The notes under the pieces are model-generated. The model did no database searches. It saw only the letters and a program-made list of their open reading frames with translations, and was not told the DNA's origin. The position numbers and the translations under genes were made by a program. 64,000 bases of DNA from Caenorhabditis remanei (Eukaryota; Nematoda; Chromadorea; Rhabditida; Rhabditidae): contig NC_071332.1 of NCBI RefSeq assembly GCF_010183535.1, positions 6,386,001 through 6,450,000 of the forward strand, read 5' to 3'. This document shows positions 1-10,485 of the stretch, piece by piece; position 1 is the first letter of the stretch; each line of letters opens with the position of its first letter.

Positions 1-46
1 TAATTTTAAACAAAAAAACAATTACCACAACTTATATTCGGAAACA

Positions 47-366
47 TCAATGTTTTCTGAACTTTTTGGCACCTCCTCGCTTGAATCCACCACCGCTTCT
101 CTTGATTCCTCTCTTCTTTCCACTCTTATTCTTTCCGTTCTTCCTCTCCTCTTCTTCCAGATCTTCGAGCATCTCAGAGAATTTATCACCAGTCATTTCA
201 TAATCATTGGAGCCCATTTCTACATCACTTGTTCCATCGTCTTCCATAAAAATGTTGGCAGAGCTCTTCCCTCCGAAACCGCCTTCTTCATCGTCGTCGT
301 CGTCGTCCTCATCTTCATCATCTTCTTCCTCGCCATCGTCTTCCCCTTCATCATCATCGTCTAAAT
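47..366 (-). pseudogene. CEBPZ/Noc1 C-terminal exon fragment (left-arm copy)
   Basis: Reads on the minus strand as an Asp/Glu-rich tract followed by a lysine-rich end (…KKRGIKRS…AKKFRKH, stop). It matches the C-terminus of the CEBPZ-like copy at 13740-14009. An in-frame insertion (SGGGFKRG) near the end is not in the other two copies. No upstream CEBPZ exons are attached: the homology stops near 366, next to a 116-bp palindromic repeat. It is a gene fragment carried by the inverted repeat, not a working gene. Confidence 0.75.
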
Positions 367-413
367 GGTAAGGAGCGAAAGGAGAGGAATGCCGCTCATT
401 GTACCAAATCTCG

Positions 414-529
414 GCACTTTGCCCACGAAATCTGCCATGTGGCCCTCAAAATCGGCACGAGAGTCGGCGTAGAGCAGGCGCCGCAGCCCTTTCCTCTTGG
501 TCATGCTGCCCATTTCGTGGGCAAAGTGC
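414..529. mobile_element. 116-bp palindromic MITE-like element (left copy)
   Basis: Bounded by near-perfect terminal inverted repeats of about 20 bp, GCACTTTGCCCACGAAAT and its complement. It sits at the edge of the CEBPZ fragment. The matching copy in the other arm is at 7990-8105. The interior is GC-richer than its surroundings. Confidence 0.55.
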
Positions 530-860
530 GAAAAAATACCTGAGCAGTAAGTCAAGGGAATATGAAATTAGAAAGGTTTGATAATCTGAAAATTCAATAG
601 AATCTGGAAATACCGATAATCTTAATTTTTGGATCTTCAGAAAGCGTTGGAGAAAACTTCAATAAAATTTTCTAAGCAGTGTTTTCTTCGTAAATCAACT
701 AAACAGTCACTAAAACTAATGAATTCTTTATGTTTTTGAGAAAATGCTGGTTCGAAAACATTTATGAGTGTATTTTTTATCGATACATTTTATTGTCGAT
801 ACGTTGCGCAAGTGAGTAAATCGTTGAAATTCTGGGGTCTACAGTAATCTTTTTAGTCCA

Positions 861-1148
861 GAACAACTGGGAAAGTTGAAAGGAATTCGATTAGTTGTAT
901 TATTCATTCCATGTTTGATTTGTTTCATTGGTTGGTTTGAATTCATCGATTTTGCAATGCCGAATACTGTAGAAAAGCAGGAATTGATGAGGGAAACTAT
1001 AATGAATTATTATGAAGAGAACATTAGAAACTCTTCTTTTATTGGTGCAATTTACTATACAGTTGAACAAAATAGAGAGAGAAAATGGAGAATTACAGAT
1101 GTGATGGGATATTTGGGATGTATACAACTTCAAAACTTCGTGTGGTGA
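861..1148 (+). pseudogene. Serpentine receptor (7TM GPCR) exon fragment, left copy
   Basis: An open segment after a possible acceptor (TTTTTAG near 857) encodes one strong membrane segment (LVVLFIPCLICFIGWFEF). A hydrophilic stretch with the pattern LMRETIMNYYEE…SFIGAIYY follows. This resembles TM4 plus the second extracellular loop of nematode Str/Srd/Srj chemoreceptors; that assignment rests on family pattern only. No flanking receptor exons are visible, and the frame ends after a short tail. It is most likely a fragment. The right-arm copy (7370-7657, minus) differs by a few residues. Confidence 0.45.
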
Positions 1149-1452
1149 ATAGGTAATTATGATAAATAGACAAGTGAAGAGGAGAGCAGAAAGTATGAGA
1201 AAATTATATTACAATGCAGCATAGAAACCACCGTTCTAGCAGATAACCTAGACTGATTTTCGTCCTACCACCAAGAGGATTGTTATTTGTTTCACAAACT
1301 CGAGCAATTGAAAAATCTAACATTGAGATTAGTTACATTTATCTTTGAATGGATTTAAAATCGGATTCATCTTTTTTGAAAAATGTTGAGCACATGAGGA
1401 ATAAGACAAAAGTAGACATACTTCCATAAGCCCCCAAAACCATGAGACATAC

Positions 1453-2775
1453 TTAAACACTCCAATCGACGAGGAACATGTAAATCATCCATCGAACAAA
1501 TTCAATCCAAGTTATAGTAGAGAATATAGTAATTCCGCACATTAACTGAAACCTTCCTCATATACGGAACGTCATGAAAGAAAGACTAACCAATACATAT
1601 TCTTGATTTCGATAAATACGGATTACTTCCATCAAGGGCATAACTTCTTCTGAGTAGAAATCAATAACTGTCATCAGATAGTCGGTGTAAGATGGATGCC
1701 TGTGCTCTAGTTTCAGTTGAAACGGATTGAAATTGCATAATTTTTTATATCCGATTGGAACATCTTCTTCTGCAGTGAAATACTTTTCTCTGAAAATATG
1801 TACAAATATTCCCTAGAATAGAACATTTGTTATCATTTACGGAGGTTTTACAGTTTCATTTTCTTGTCTTCGGTTACAAAAGAAATTGCTCTCTCTCTTC
1901 GTCTCGGCTTTACGAGACTGTCTTTGAAGACGTATATCTTAAAAGTCTGGATTTCTATCAAAAATTTTAAACTATAAAAACAGAGATCTATATTCAATTT
2001 ATTGTTGTTTTATTTTACGAATTCAAGGATAGAAACAGGCTCTAATTAGAATCTATCATTGCCTTGCATTTTCTATTCAAAATAAAGTTTTTCAGTGAGA
2101 AATTCGGTATATCGGTATATGAAATTCGGTATTTCCACAATCGCCCCACTCCGGAACCGTCTGCACGTGAATGTTCATTTTTCTAATTTTTTCATGAAAA
2201 ATTTCAAAAGAATTGAATTTTTCAGTTCTGAGCTTGGCCCAGAGAAATTCGGATTTCGGGAGGGCCCATTGCAAGTCTGTGAAAAACTGCACGACGAGGA
2301 ACGGGTTTTTGACACTTTGAGGACTCATAACTCGCTTCAGACTCATTTGATTTTTATAACAATTGCAGTCAGTGAACGTACAAACAATGTGTTTTTGTGT
2401 TTAAAAAACTCACCTAACAAACACATACACGACATACATAAGTATGATTGCTGCAAAAAGCCAGATCAGACCCATGAAATGATGGTACCAGACTGATTTA
2501 TATCCTTCAAACATCGTAATTTGTAAGCATCCCATCCATACAATGGTACTGGTCAAGATTTTCTGTAAAAAGTTATTACTCAGATAGGAAAACTAGAACA
2601 TTATTATTTATCAACAACACGCGTGAATGCAATAGTACCCAGCAGAACTGCGCGGTTTTCAAACTTCCGGATAACGTTTTGGAATAAGTTCCTAATTGTA
2701 ACATGTTGACATATCAATACCTACTTGAAGAATCATCCATTTGGTGAGATATTCAAAAATCAAAAGTGGCTTCAT
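1453..2775 (-). pseudogene. Left-arm copy of the membrane-protein gene, with a premature stop
   Basis: Four minus-strand exons correspond one for one to those of the right-arm gene. They start at 2775-2725 and include the exon beginning near 1795 (EKYFTAEEDVP…). In the last exon the right arm reads DWSAHLYL, but here the codon after DWSV is TAA (1453-1455), which removes the last membrane segment. Downstream sequence still resembles the missing end. A truncated product cannot be excluded, but the nonsense change points to decay of this copy. Confidence 0.6.
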
Positions 2776-3321
2776 ATTTAGGTCCCCCAGTGTACAAAAC
2801 TAAATTCTCAAAAATTACAATAAACTTTTTGTGTATCTTGTTACAAAAACTTGAAATCAGCTTAAAAGTGACTCGTTTAAAAAATCAAACTTTTTTTTGG
2901 CTTTCAAGCATGCGTCCAAGAGAATTTTATGCTTGTTCGATTCATGTAAAAAGTTTTACTATTTCATTAACAGGATTCGAGCAGGGATTTCTTTATGAAA
3001 GTGAATTTTTGAATTTTAGCGCGAAATGTCTGGATGTCTTGTAAGCAGACTTTGAAACCTGATTTATAGGACTATGTTCTTTTGATCTTTGCGGTTAGAA
3101 TTCATTGATTGTTTTTTCCGATTTAAAAGTTTCCCTTGTTAGTCAAATATTCTATTTTTTATAGTAAAGGTAAGGTCTTGTTTGTCCCGCGAGATTAAAG
3201 CAGTGTTCAGATGAATGTGCGAGAAATGAAAATTTGTTGCGAATAGGCTTGCGAGACGAGACTCGAGATAAGACTATAAGGACCGTTTTATGATAATATC
3301 TTCTTTTTTTTTTAAACTAAC

Positions 3322-3588
3322 CGTAAAATCAAAACTAAACTTCATTTCTGATACTATTCGATTTTTTACGTTCCATTCGTATAAAAGTGTACAACGGATC
3401 TTTTCAAATTCAAGAATCTCTTCTTCTGTTGCTTCCGATTTTTTGCGATTTTTTAGATACTGCTCTACAAGGTGTTTCGATGAAAACACGCTTTTCTGTT
3501 GACGTGTATTTCTACATTGATTCTTTGAGAATTCGTTTAATAATATAGAATGCAAGCTCTCGTTTTCTATTGATATTGATACATCCAT
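3322..3588 (-). CDS. Hypothetical 89-codon exon (left copy)
   Basis: An open exon of 267 nt begins with an ATG a few bases after a splice acceptor (TTCAATTTACAG) and ends at a GTTAGT donor. The product is hydrophilic and charged, with a Glu/Lys-rich helix-like centre (EKSEATEEEILEFEK in the right copy). I do not recognise it. The right-arm equivalent is 5607-5873. Both end in phase 0, which matches the first shared exon of the membrane-protein gene, so this may be an alternative first exon of that gene. Confidence 0.4.
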
Positions 3589-3715
3589 GAATGCTGTAAA
3601 TTGAAGTAAACTTGAAGTTGGAAATACAAAGTAGAGTAGAGAGGAGAGAGAGAGAGGAAAAGGAATATTGTGAGTAGAAGTAGAGAAGGAGGATAAAGAA
3701 TACCGTGGGTTGAAC

Positions 3716-3716
3716 T

Positions 3717-3750
<34 letters not shown>

Positions 3751-3755
3751 GGAAA
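3716..3755. repeat. (GA)n microsatellite
   Basis: A run of GA dinucleotides, interrupted by GGG, lies just upstream of the central transposon. The mirror-image (CT)n tract is at about 5444-5481. Its translation gives a spurious Leu-Ser-rich ORF in both arms. Confidence 0.9.
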
Positions 3756-3818
3756 AGAATACCGTGAGTAGAAATAGGCCCACCTTGTTTCGAGGACACA
3801 TCGCTAGAGGCGGGTATA

Positions 3819-5376
3819 CACTGCCCGACATAAATATAGAGCCACTTGTGATTATCGACTATCTCACAAAAATGATGATACTTCAGGCAGTTTTCAGAAT
3901 GGCAAAAATATACATTTATTAGCTGAAAAATGTTGCATGCAAAACATTTTAACTCTGCCTCTTTGTTTTTTGAAAAATCGAAAAAATGTGAAAAATGGCT
4001 TCAATCTATCCGACATAAGTATAGAGCCACTCACAAAAAGTGCCAAAAATGAGAAAATTACAAGCTAAAAACATTGAATTCGGAATCTTCGTCAAAAGTT
4101 GAGTTGGTTAGAAATATTCCTCCAACATTTTCAGTTAAAAATATTGAGAAAACTGAGAATTTCTGCAAATTTTCAAGCCTCTCCATTTTCCGTTTGTTTT
4201 GTCTAAATAAGTTCTGTCTAACATCTGATTTTTTTTCTATATTAAGTGTGTAACTCATGAATTAAAGTTTAGTATAGTTTTTGTGAACATTTGAATTCTT
4301 TTGAACAACTTAGGTTGCCTAAAATCAGAAAAGTAGGAAATTTTTTGAAATTTTGCATGCATTTACATCGAAATTTCTGGTATTTTCCATTTTAACTAAT
4401 TTTTTTTGCTTGTCAGACACCGAACTGGCCTTTTTGTTTTGTTTATTAACATTTATCCTGAATTAGCTCCACTGTAAATCAACAAAAAAAGCAGCAACAT
4501 GAAATTTTAGATCAGAAATGTTAAAGCAAAATCATCAGATTATTCAAACTGTGTTCAATGAGCAATTATGACGATGATTCAGCATATATCAGTGTTATTA
4601 TCATAGATATGCTGCATTTTCAAAATTTTACTGAAGGCGCGGCACTTTTTACCAGAGCTAAAAATATACCTCTGTACGATACAGGTGAAAATTCATGTTG
4701 CTGCTTTTTTTGTTGATTTACAGTGGAGCTAATTCAGGATAAATGTTAATAAACAAAACAAAAAGGCCAGTTCGGTGTCTGACAAGCAAAAAAAATTAGT
4801 TAAAATGGAAAATACCAGAAATTTCGATGTAAATGCATGCAAAATTTCAAAAAATTTCCTACTTTTCTGATTTTAGGCAACCTAAGTTGTTCAAAAGAAT
4901 TCAAATGTTCACAAAAACTATACTAAACTTTAATTCATGAGTTACACACTTAATATAGAAAAAAAATCAGATGTTAGACAGAACTTATTTAGACAAAACA
5001 AACGGAAAATGGAGAGGCTTGAAAATTTGCAGAAATTCTCAGTTTTCTCAATATTTTTAACTGAAAATGTTGGAGGAATATTTCTAACCAACTCAACTTT
5101 TGACGAAGATTCCGAATTCAATGTTTTTAGCTTGTAATTTTCTCATTTTTGGCACTTTTTGTGAGTGGCTCTATACTTATGTCAGATAGATTGAAGCCAT
5201 TTTTCACATTTTTTCGATTTTTTAAAAAACAAAGAGGCAGAGTTAAAATGTTTTGCATGCAACATTTTTCAGCTAATAAATGTATATTTTTGCCATTCTG
5301 AAAACTGCCTGAAGTATCATAATTTTTGTGAGATAGTCGATAATCACAAGTGGCTCTATATTTATGTCGGGCAGTG
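3819..5376. mobile_element. Foldback transposon with 690-bp terminal inverted repeats at the palindrome centre
   Basis: Two arms of about 690 bp (3819-4508 and 4687-5376) are nearly perfect inverted repeats around a 178-bp unique core. The ends read CACTGCCCGACATAAATATA / complement and are flanked by TA on both sides. A CACTG-type end with a TA target duplication is typical of Tc1/mariner-related elements. No transposase can be read: the only ORF (66 codons, at 4937 and its mirror at 4258) is short and simply duplicated by the TIRs. The element is presumably non-autonomous. Because the flanking sequence is also inverted, the target duplication cannot be judged independently. Confidence 0.75.
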
Positions 5377-5444
5377 TATACCCGCCTCTAGCGATGTGTC
5401 CTCGAAACAAGGTGGGCCTATTTCTACTCACGGTATTCTTTTCC

Positions 5445-5478
<34 letters not shown>

Positions 5479-5606
5479 AGTTCAACCCACGGTATTCTTT
5501 ATCCTCCTTCTCTACTTCTACTCACAATATTCCTTTTCCTCTCTCTCTCTCCTCTCTACTCTACTTTGTATTTCCAACTTCAAGTTTACTTCAATTTACA
5601 GCATTC

Positions 5607-7171
5607 ATGGATGTATCAATATCAATAGAAAACGAGAGCTTGCATTCTATATTATTAAACGAAATCTCAAAGAATCAATGTAGAAATACAGGTCAACAGA
5701 AAAGCGTGTTTTCGTGGAAACACCTTATAGAGCAGTATTTAAAAAATCGCGAAAAATCGGAAGCAACAGAAGAAGAGATTCTCGAATTTGAAAAGATCCG
5801 TAGTACACTTTTATACGAATGGAACGTAAAAAATCGAATAGTATCAGAAATGATGTTTAGTTTTGATTTTACGGTTAGTTTAAAAAAACATAGCATAAAA
5901 CGGTCCTTAGACTCTTATCTCGAGTCTCGTCTCGCAAGCCTATTCGCAACAAATTTTCATTTCTCGCATAGTTTTGTAGGGCACTGTACACTAAGGAACA
6001 TAAATATGAAGCCACTTTTGATTTTTGAATATCTCACCAAATGGATGATTCTTCAAGTAGGTATTGATATGTCAACATGTTACAATTAGGAACTTATTCC
6101 AAAACGTTATCCGGACGTTTGAAAACCGCGCAGTTCTGCTGGGTACTATTGCATTCACGCGTGTTGTTGATAAATAATAATGTTCTAGTTTTCCTATCTG
6201 AGTAATAACTTTTTACAGAAAATCTTGACCAGTACGATTGTATGGATGGGATGCTTACAAATTACGATGTTTGAAGGATCTAAATCAGTCTGGTACCATC
6301 ATTTCATGGGTCTGATCTGGCTTTTTGCAGCAATCATACTTATGTATGTCGTGTATGTATTTGTTAGGTGAGTTTTTTTTTAAACTCGAAAACACAGTTT
6401 TTGTACGTTCACGGACTGCAATTGTTTTAAAAATCAAATGAGTCTGAAGCGAGTTATGAGTCCTCATAGTGTCAGTTTTTCACACACTTGCAACGGGCCG
6501 GCCCGAAATCTGAATTGATAGATTTTATAGATTCTACTTAGAGCTTGTTTCTAACCTTGGATTCAAAAAAAAACAACTCCACAATTTTTCCACTTTTCTC
6601 ATCTTAATGATTTTTATACACTTTAATAAATTAAAGCTAGATCTCTGTTTTTATAGTTTTAAATTTTTTTGATAGAAATCCACACTTTTAATTCTAGGAA
6701 AAGTTTAAACATATTTTCAGAGAAAAGTATTTCACTGCAGAAGAAGATGTTCCAATCGGATATAAAAAACTATGCAATTTCAATCCGTCTCGAAGGAAAC
6801 TAGAGCACGGACATCCATCTTACACCGACTGTCTGATGACAGTTATTGATTTCTACTCAGAAGAAGTTATGCCCTTGATGGAAGTAATCCGTATTTATCA
6901 AAATCGAGAATATGTATTGGTTAGTCTTTCTTTCATGACGTTCCGTATATAAGAAAGGTTTCAGTTGATGTGCGGAATTACTATATACTCTACTATAACT
7001 TGGATTGAATTCGTTCGATGGATGATTTACATGTTTCTCGTCGATTGGAGTGCTCATTTATATCTCATTGTTTTGGGGACTTTTGGAAGTATATCTACTT
7101 TTGTCTTATTTCGTATGTGTTCATCATTTTTCAAAACAGAGGAATTTAATTTTAATTCCATTCAATGCTAA
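5607..7171 (+). CDS. Uncharacterised multi-pass membrane protein (right-arm copy, open)
   Basis: Exons 6006-6056, 6219-6367, 6721-6919 and 6965-7171 join in phase to 202 codons including the stop. An alternative first exon, 5607-5873 (89 codons, phase 0), would give 274 codons. The product has a hydrophobic segment after KILTSTIVWMG and another in HFMGLIWLFAAIILMYVV. A conserved hydrophilic loop (FNPSRRKLEHGHPSYTDCL…FYSEEVMPLMEV) follows, then two more hydrophobic segments (MCGITIYSTITW; LYLIVLGTFGSISTF). I do not recognise the family. The left-arm copy has a stop in the last exon. The 51-nt exon at 6006 lies in sequence resembling the TIR of the central transposon, so it may be spurious. Confidence 0.5.
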
Positions 7172-7369
7172 ATGGAACTAATCTCAATGTTAGATGTTTT
7201 AATGGCTCGATGATGAGTTTGTGAAACAAACAAAAACCCTCTTGGTGGTAGGACGAAAATCAGTCTAGAAGAAGTTATCCGCTAAAACAGTGTTTTCTAT
7301 GCTGCATTGTAATATAATTTTCTCCTACTTTCTGCTATCTTCACTTGTCTATTTATCATAATTATCTAT

Positions 7370-7657
7370 TTACCACACAAAGTTTTGAAGTTGTATACAT
7401 CCCAAATATCCCATCACATCTGTAATTCTCCATTTTCTCTCTCCATTTCGTTCAAGTGTATAGTAAATTGCACCAATAAAAGAAGAGTTTCTAGTGTCCT
7501 CTTCATAATAATTCATTATAGTCTCCCTCATCAATTCCTGCTTTTCTACAGTGTTCGGCATTCCAAAATCGATGAATTCAAACCAACCAATGAAACAAAT
7601 CAAACATGGAATAAATAATACAACTAATCGAATTCCTTTCAACTTTCCCAGTTGTTC
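7370..7657 (-). pseudogene. Serpentine receptor exon fragment, right copy
   Basis: Minus-strand counterpart of 861-1148: a membrane segment then LMRETIMNYYEE…SFIGAIYY. It differs from the left copy at a few residues (for example DTRNSS for NIRNSS). It lies tail to tail with the membrane-protein gene ending at 7171. No other receptor exons are seen, so this looks like a remnant. The frame has remained open in both arms. Confidence 0.45.
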
Positions 7658-7989
7658 TGGTCTAAAAATACTACTGTAGTCCCCAGAATTTCGACGATTT
7701 ACTCACTTGAGCAATGTATCGACAAAAAAATGTATCGATAAAAAAATACACTCATAAATGTTTTCAAATCAGCATTTTCTCAAAAACATTAAGAATTCAT
7801 TAGTTTTAGTGACTTTTTAGTTGATTTACGAAGAAAACACTGCTTAGAAAATTTTATTGCAGTTTTCTCCAACGCTTTCTGAAGATCCAAAAATTAAGAT
7901 TATCGGTATTTCCAGATTCTATTGAATTTTCAGATTATCAAACCTTTCTAATTTCATATTCCCTTGACTTACTGCCCAGGTATTTTTTC

Positions 7990-8105
7990 GCACTTTGCCC
8001 ACGAAATGGGCAGCATGGCCGAGAGAAAAGGGCTGCGGCGCCTGCTCTACGCCGACTCTCGTGCCGATTTTGAGGGCCACATGGCCCATTTCGTGGGCAA
8101 AGTGC
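7990..8105. mobile_element. 116-bp palindromic MITE-like element (right copy)
   Basis: Same element as 414-529. The termini GCACTTTGCCCACGAAATGG and complement are nearly perfect inverted repeats. It sits about 50 bp before the CEBPZ-like acidic coding fragment, in the place where upstream CEBPZ exons would be expected. Confidence 0.55.
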
Positions 8106-8156
8106 CGAGATTTGGTAAAATGAGCGGCATTCCTCTTCTTTCGCTCCTTACCATTT

Positions 8157-8452
8157 AGACTATGATGATGAGGGGGAAGACGATGGCGATGAAGAAGATA
8201 ATGAAGATGAGGACGACGACGACGACGATGAAGAAGGCAGTTTCGGAGGGAAGAGCTCTGCCAACATTTTTGGGGAAGACGATGGAACAAGTGATGAAGA
8301 AATGGGAGCCCATGATTATGAAATGGCTGGTGATAAATTCTCTGAGATGCTCGAAGATCTGGAAGAAGAGGAGAGGAAGAACGGAAAGAATAAGAGTGGA
8401 AAGAAGAGAGGAATCAAGAGAAGAGGTGCCAAGAAGTTCAGCAAACATTGAT
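8157..8452 (+). pseudogene. CEBPZ/Noc1 C-terminal exon fragment (right-arm copy)
   Basis: Open from a possible acceptor (CCATTTAG) through a long Asp/Glu tract, then …[17 protein letters not shown]… and a basic tail ([16 protein letters not shown], stop at 8450). It matches 13740-14009 closely in both protein and 3'UTR. Nothing upstream matches CEBPZ: the preceding sequence is the 116-bp repeat and the inverted-repeat arm. It is therefore a 3'-terminal fragment in the same position relative to gene 8587-10377 as the longer copy is to gene 14190-16555. Confidence 0.75.
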
Positions 8453-8586
8453 GTTTCCGAATAAGTTGTGGTAATTGTTTCTTTTAAAATTACTTTTTCG
8501 TCTTGTTGTGTTTTCAAAAGTAATTGTTGACTGTTTCCACCTTTGCTTTTTTATAATACTTTATTTATAGATTTTGTTGAGAAAAA

Positions 8587-10377
8587 TTAAAATTCAGTTC
8601 CTTCGGGGATAGTAAAAAAACCACGGACAGTATGTATTTTTCCATCAGTTTGTCCTGGAAACCATTTGGATACAAAATTTGAGAGTTTTCGTGACGAAAC
8701 TGGTGCTAAATGTCTCGATCCTTTTGGCAGCAGTCTCTCCCCTGACAAACAACAGAAACGAACTGCCCCATGTCCATTGTAGACCAAACTGTTTAGTGTA
8801 GTCGACGTGATTTGGTCAGCCGGCCATTTTGCGATCTCTTTTATTGTTGCGCCAGATGGCTCGGCGACAACGAGATTGAGTTTCTTGGATATCATCTGTT
8901 GAACATCATCTGTCGGAATCTGAAATTAGCAATATCACTATAACTTAATTCACCCATGGCTTACACTCACTGTTTCGTAAAAAAAGCAAATAGAAGAATC
9001 CTCAATATCGTCAATCGTATCAAGTACCACGAAATCGGATTCTTCACTCTTGTCTTCATTCTCATTATCAGTTAATCGAACATTCTCCTGACCCGATATC
9101 TTTGCCAATTCAGTTTGAAGTTTAATAACACGCATTTTCGACGACGTATATCCGGACAAGAGCTCAGCGGTGGCGGTATCATCTTTGAGACTGGCAGTCA
9201 TTAAATTGATAAAAATTCTGTGGGCAGTTGGAAACTTGTCAGCTTCGAGTTTCTTCAGACTTATCTTCTGCGTTAAAGGCTTCATAAGAAATACGTATAA
9301 CGGAACCATTGCCACTTTTGATGAACCAGCAGCGAGCACCAACCCGCGATCCTCCAACTTATTCCAGAATTCCCCTCTTGCGTGAGGATGGTTACGAAGT
9401 TTCTCAAGTTCCGTATCGTTGATAGTGTTTTTCAGATACTTGAATATGAATATGTCCGAATCATTAGAACTATATTGTCCTTTTGTCCTGAACTGTTCTT
9501 TCGAATGAATCTCCATTCCTATATCCAATATCACAGAAGGTATCAAGTCCAGATTTACTCGAGAAGAGACAGATTTTTGAGTTTTGAAGGTTTCCGAAAA
9601 TTTCAACGGTAAGCAATGAGGCCAAGCCGTCGAAAACACTCCGTCTTCGACTTCAAACATATGCACGGGAATCCGGAAATTGGAGTATCCAGTTGATTTG
9701 CAATCGAGATCCTGGACTGTCGACAATCTGTGACTCCCTTCAAGCACAATCCCTTGACTCATGTTTGTATCCGTTTTCGACACGATGATTGTCGTGAGTG
9801 AAGCATTTTGTATGTCGAACATCTTTTCAAGTTTGACTCTTCTCAGTTCGCTCAATTTCTCCGAGTAGATTGGTCGCAAAACTGTCCCCCGTAGTTCCAT
9901 TTCTTGCAGCTGGGCAACGGTAATCTCGATTTTCGTGTCCTCATAGTCCAGTTTTTTTCTCTTCGGAGTTGGTTCATCAGTAGATTCATCTCTCTGAAAG
10001 TTCAATTGATTTGTTGTAACAAATTAATTCCATTCCTACTTACTCAAATAATAGATCGAAATCTAATAAGCTAACTTCATATGGCCTAGAAGCCCAAACT
10101 ATGAGATTCCTAGGCCAACATGCTCAAAATCATTACAGGTTAATCCTGTTAACACACATATCATTCGCTTTCGTGAAAATTTCTCACCTCTTCTAACTCA
10201 GTGCTAACAACTCCAGCATTATGAGTCAAGTCGACGTCTGATGTATTTCGACCATGAGTCTGAACTTTCAAATAATATTGGCTTTGAAAATTTGATGCTT
10301 ACATTTACAGACAACGAGTCGGGTGTATCCGTTCTCAAAGACGAGATGTTGTAGAAAGTATCTTCGGATCGTAGACT
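8587..10377 (-). CDS. Uncharacterised nematode protein with a ParB-like segment (paralogue A)
   Basis: Visible minus-strand exons are 10377-10303 (25 codons), 9993-8971 (341 codons) and 8919-8587, joined in phase 0, giving at least 476 codons. The N-terminus is polar and basic (TPKRKKL). It is followed by EITVAQLQEMELRGTVLRPI…LRR and, about 25 residues on, IVLEGSHRLSTVQDL. That pattern recalls ParB/sulfiredoxin-fold domains with their G-x-x-R motif; this is inference only. An acidic linker (DNENEDKSEESDF) precedes a final exon rich in conserved Gly/Trp positions (GERLLPKGSRHLAPVSSRKLSN, KWFPGQ). No signal peptide or membrane segment is seen. First exons are not visible directly upstream: the promoter-side sequence is replaced at about 10478 by a truncated copy of the paralogue. 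Exons 11702-11640 and 11555-11499 could supply the start, since both are phase 0. Confidence 0.6.
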
Positions 10378-10447
10378 CTGGAAAATGCGAATGATTGAAA
10401 ACAGTGTCATTTTAATCTGACAAGGGAACCTTTTAAGTGATCCTTGT

Positions 10448-10478
10448 CAGTAAAAACGACCTATACAGGTCGAAATGT
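10448..10478. mobile_element. Broken MITE terminus at a recombination junction
   Basis: Thirty-one bases match the left terminus of the MITEs at 10951 and 15772 (CAGTAAAAACGACCTATACA…). They then change within a few bases to exon sequence of the paralogous gene (10486 onward). The rest of this MITE is missing, so the junction of the duplicated segment lies inside it. Confidence 0.6.
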
Positions 10479-10485
10479 ATGATTG

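Larger units (their letters stand above)
1..4508. repeat. Left arm of a long inverted repeat
   Basis: The sequence from the window start to about 4508 reappears in reverse complement at 4686-8492. The arms share the same exons, the same 116-bp hairpin element, the same GA/CT microsatellite and the same transposon TIR. They are not identical. The left arm holds about 420 bp (near 2790-3215) and about 160-200 bp (near 2090-2290) absent on the right, and many single-base changes are visible. The arm reaches the window edge, so its outer end is not seen. The divergence argues against a simple assembly fold-back. Confidence 0.9.
4686..8492. repeat. Right arm of the long inverted repeat
   Basis: Reverse complement of the left arm, separated from it by a unique spacer of about 178 bp (4509-4686). 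The homology ends just past the CEBPZ-like stop codon, where the sequence continues into the 3' end of the minus-strand gene at 8587. The same CEBPZ-3'-end to gene transition occurs at 14009-14190. This arm therefore probably has the ancestral connection to its neighbour. Confidence 0.9.

Noticed and set aside
4937..5137. 66-codon ORF within the transposon TIR as a transposase
   Set aside because: Too short, no DDE or helix-turn-helix pattern, and present in both TIRs only because they are inverted repeats.
5396..5683. Leu/Ser-rich ORF present in both arms
   Set aside because: Its core is the (CT)n microsatellite in translation, and the region reads across a splice acceptor.
1..8492. Palindrome as a pure assembly fold-back artefact
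   Set aside because: The arms differ by indels of hundreds of bases, an arm-specific stop codon and an arm-specific insertion, which a fold-back artefact would not create.
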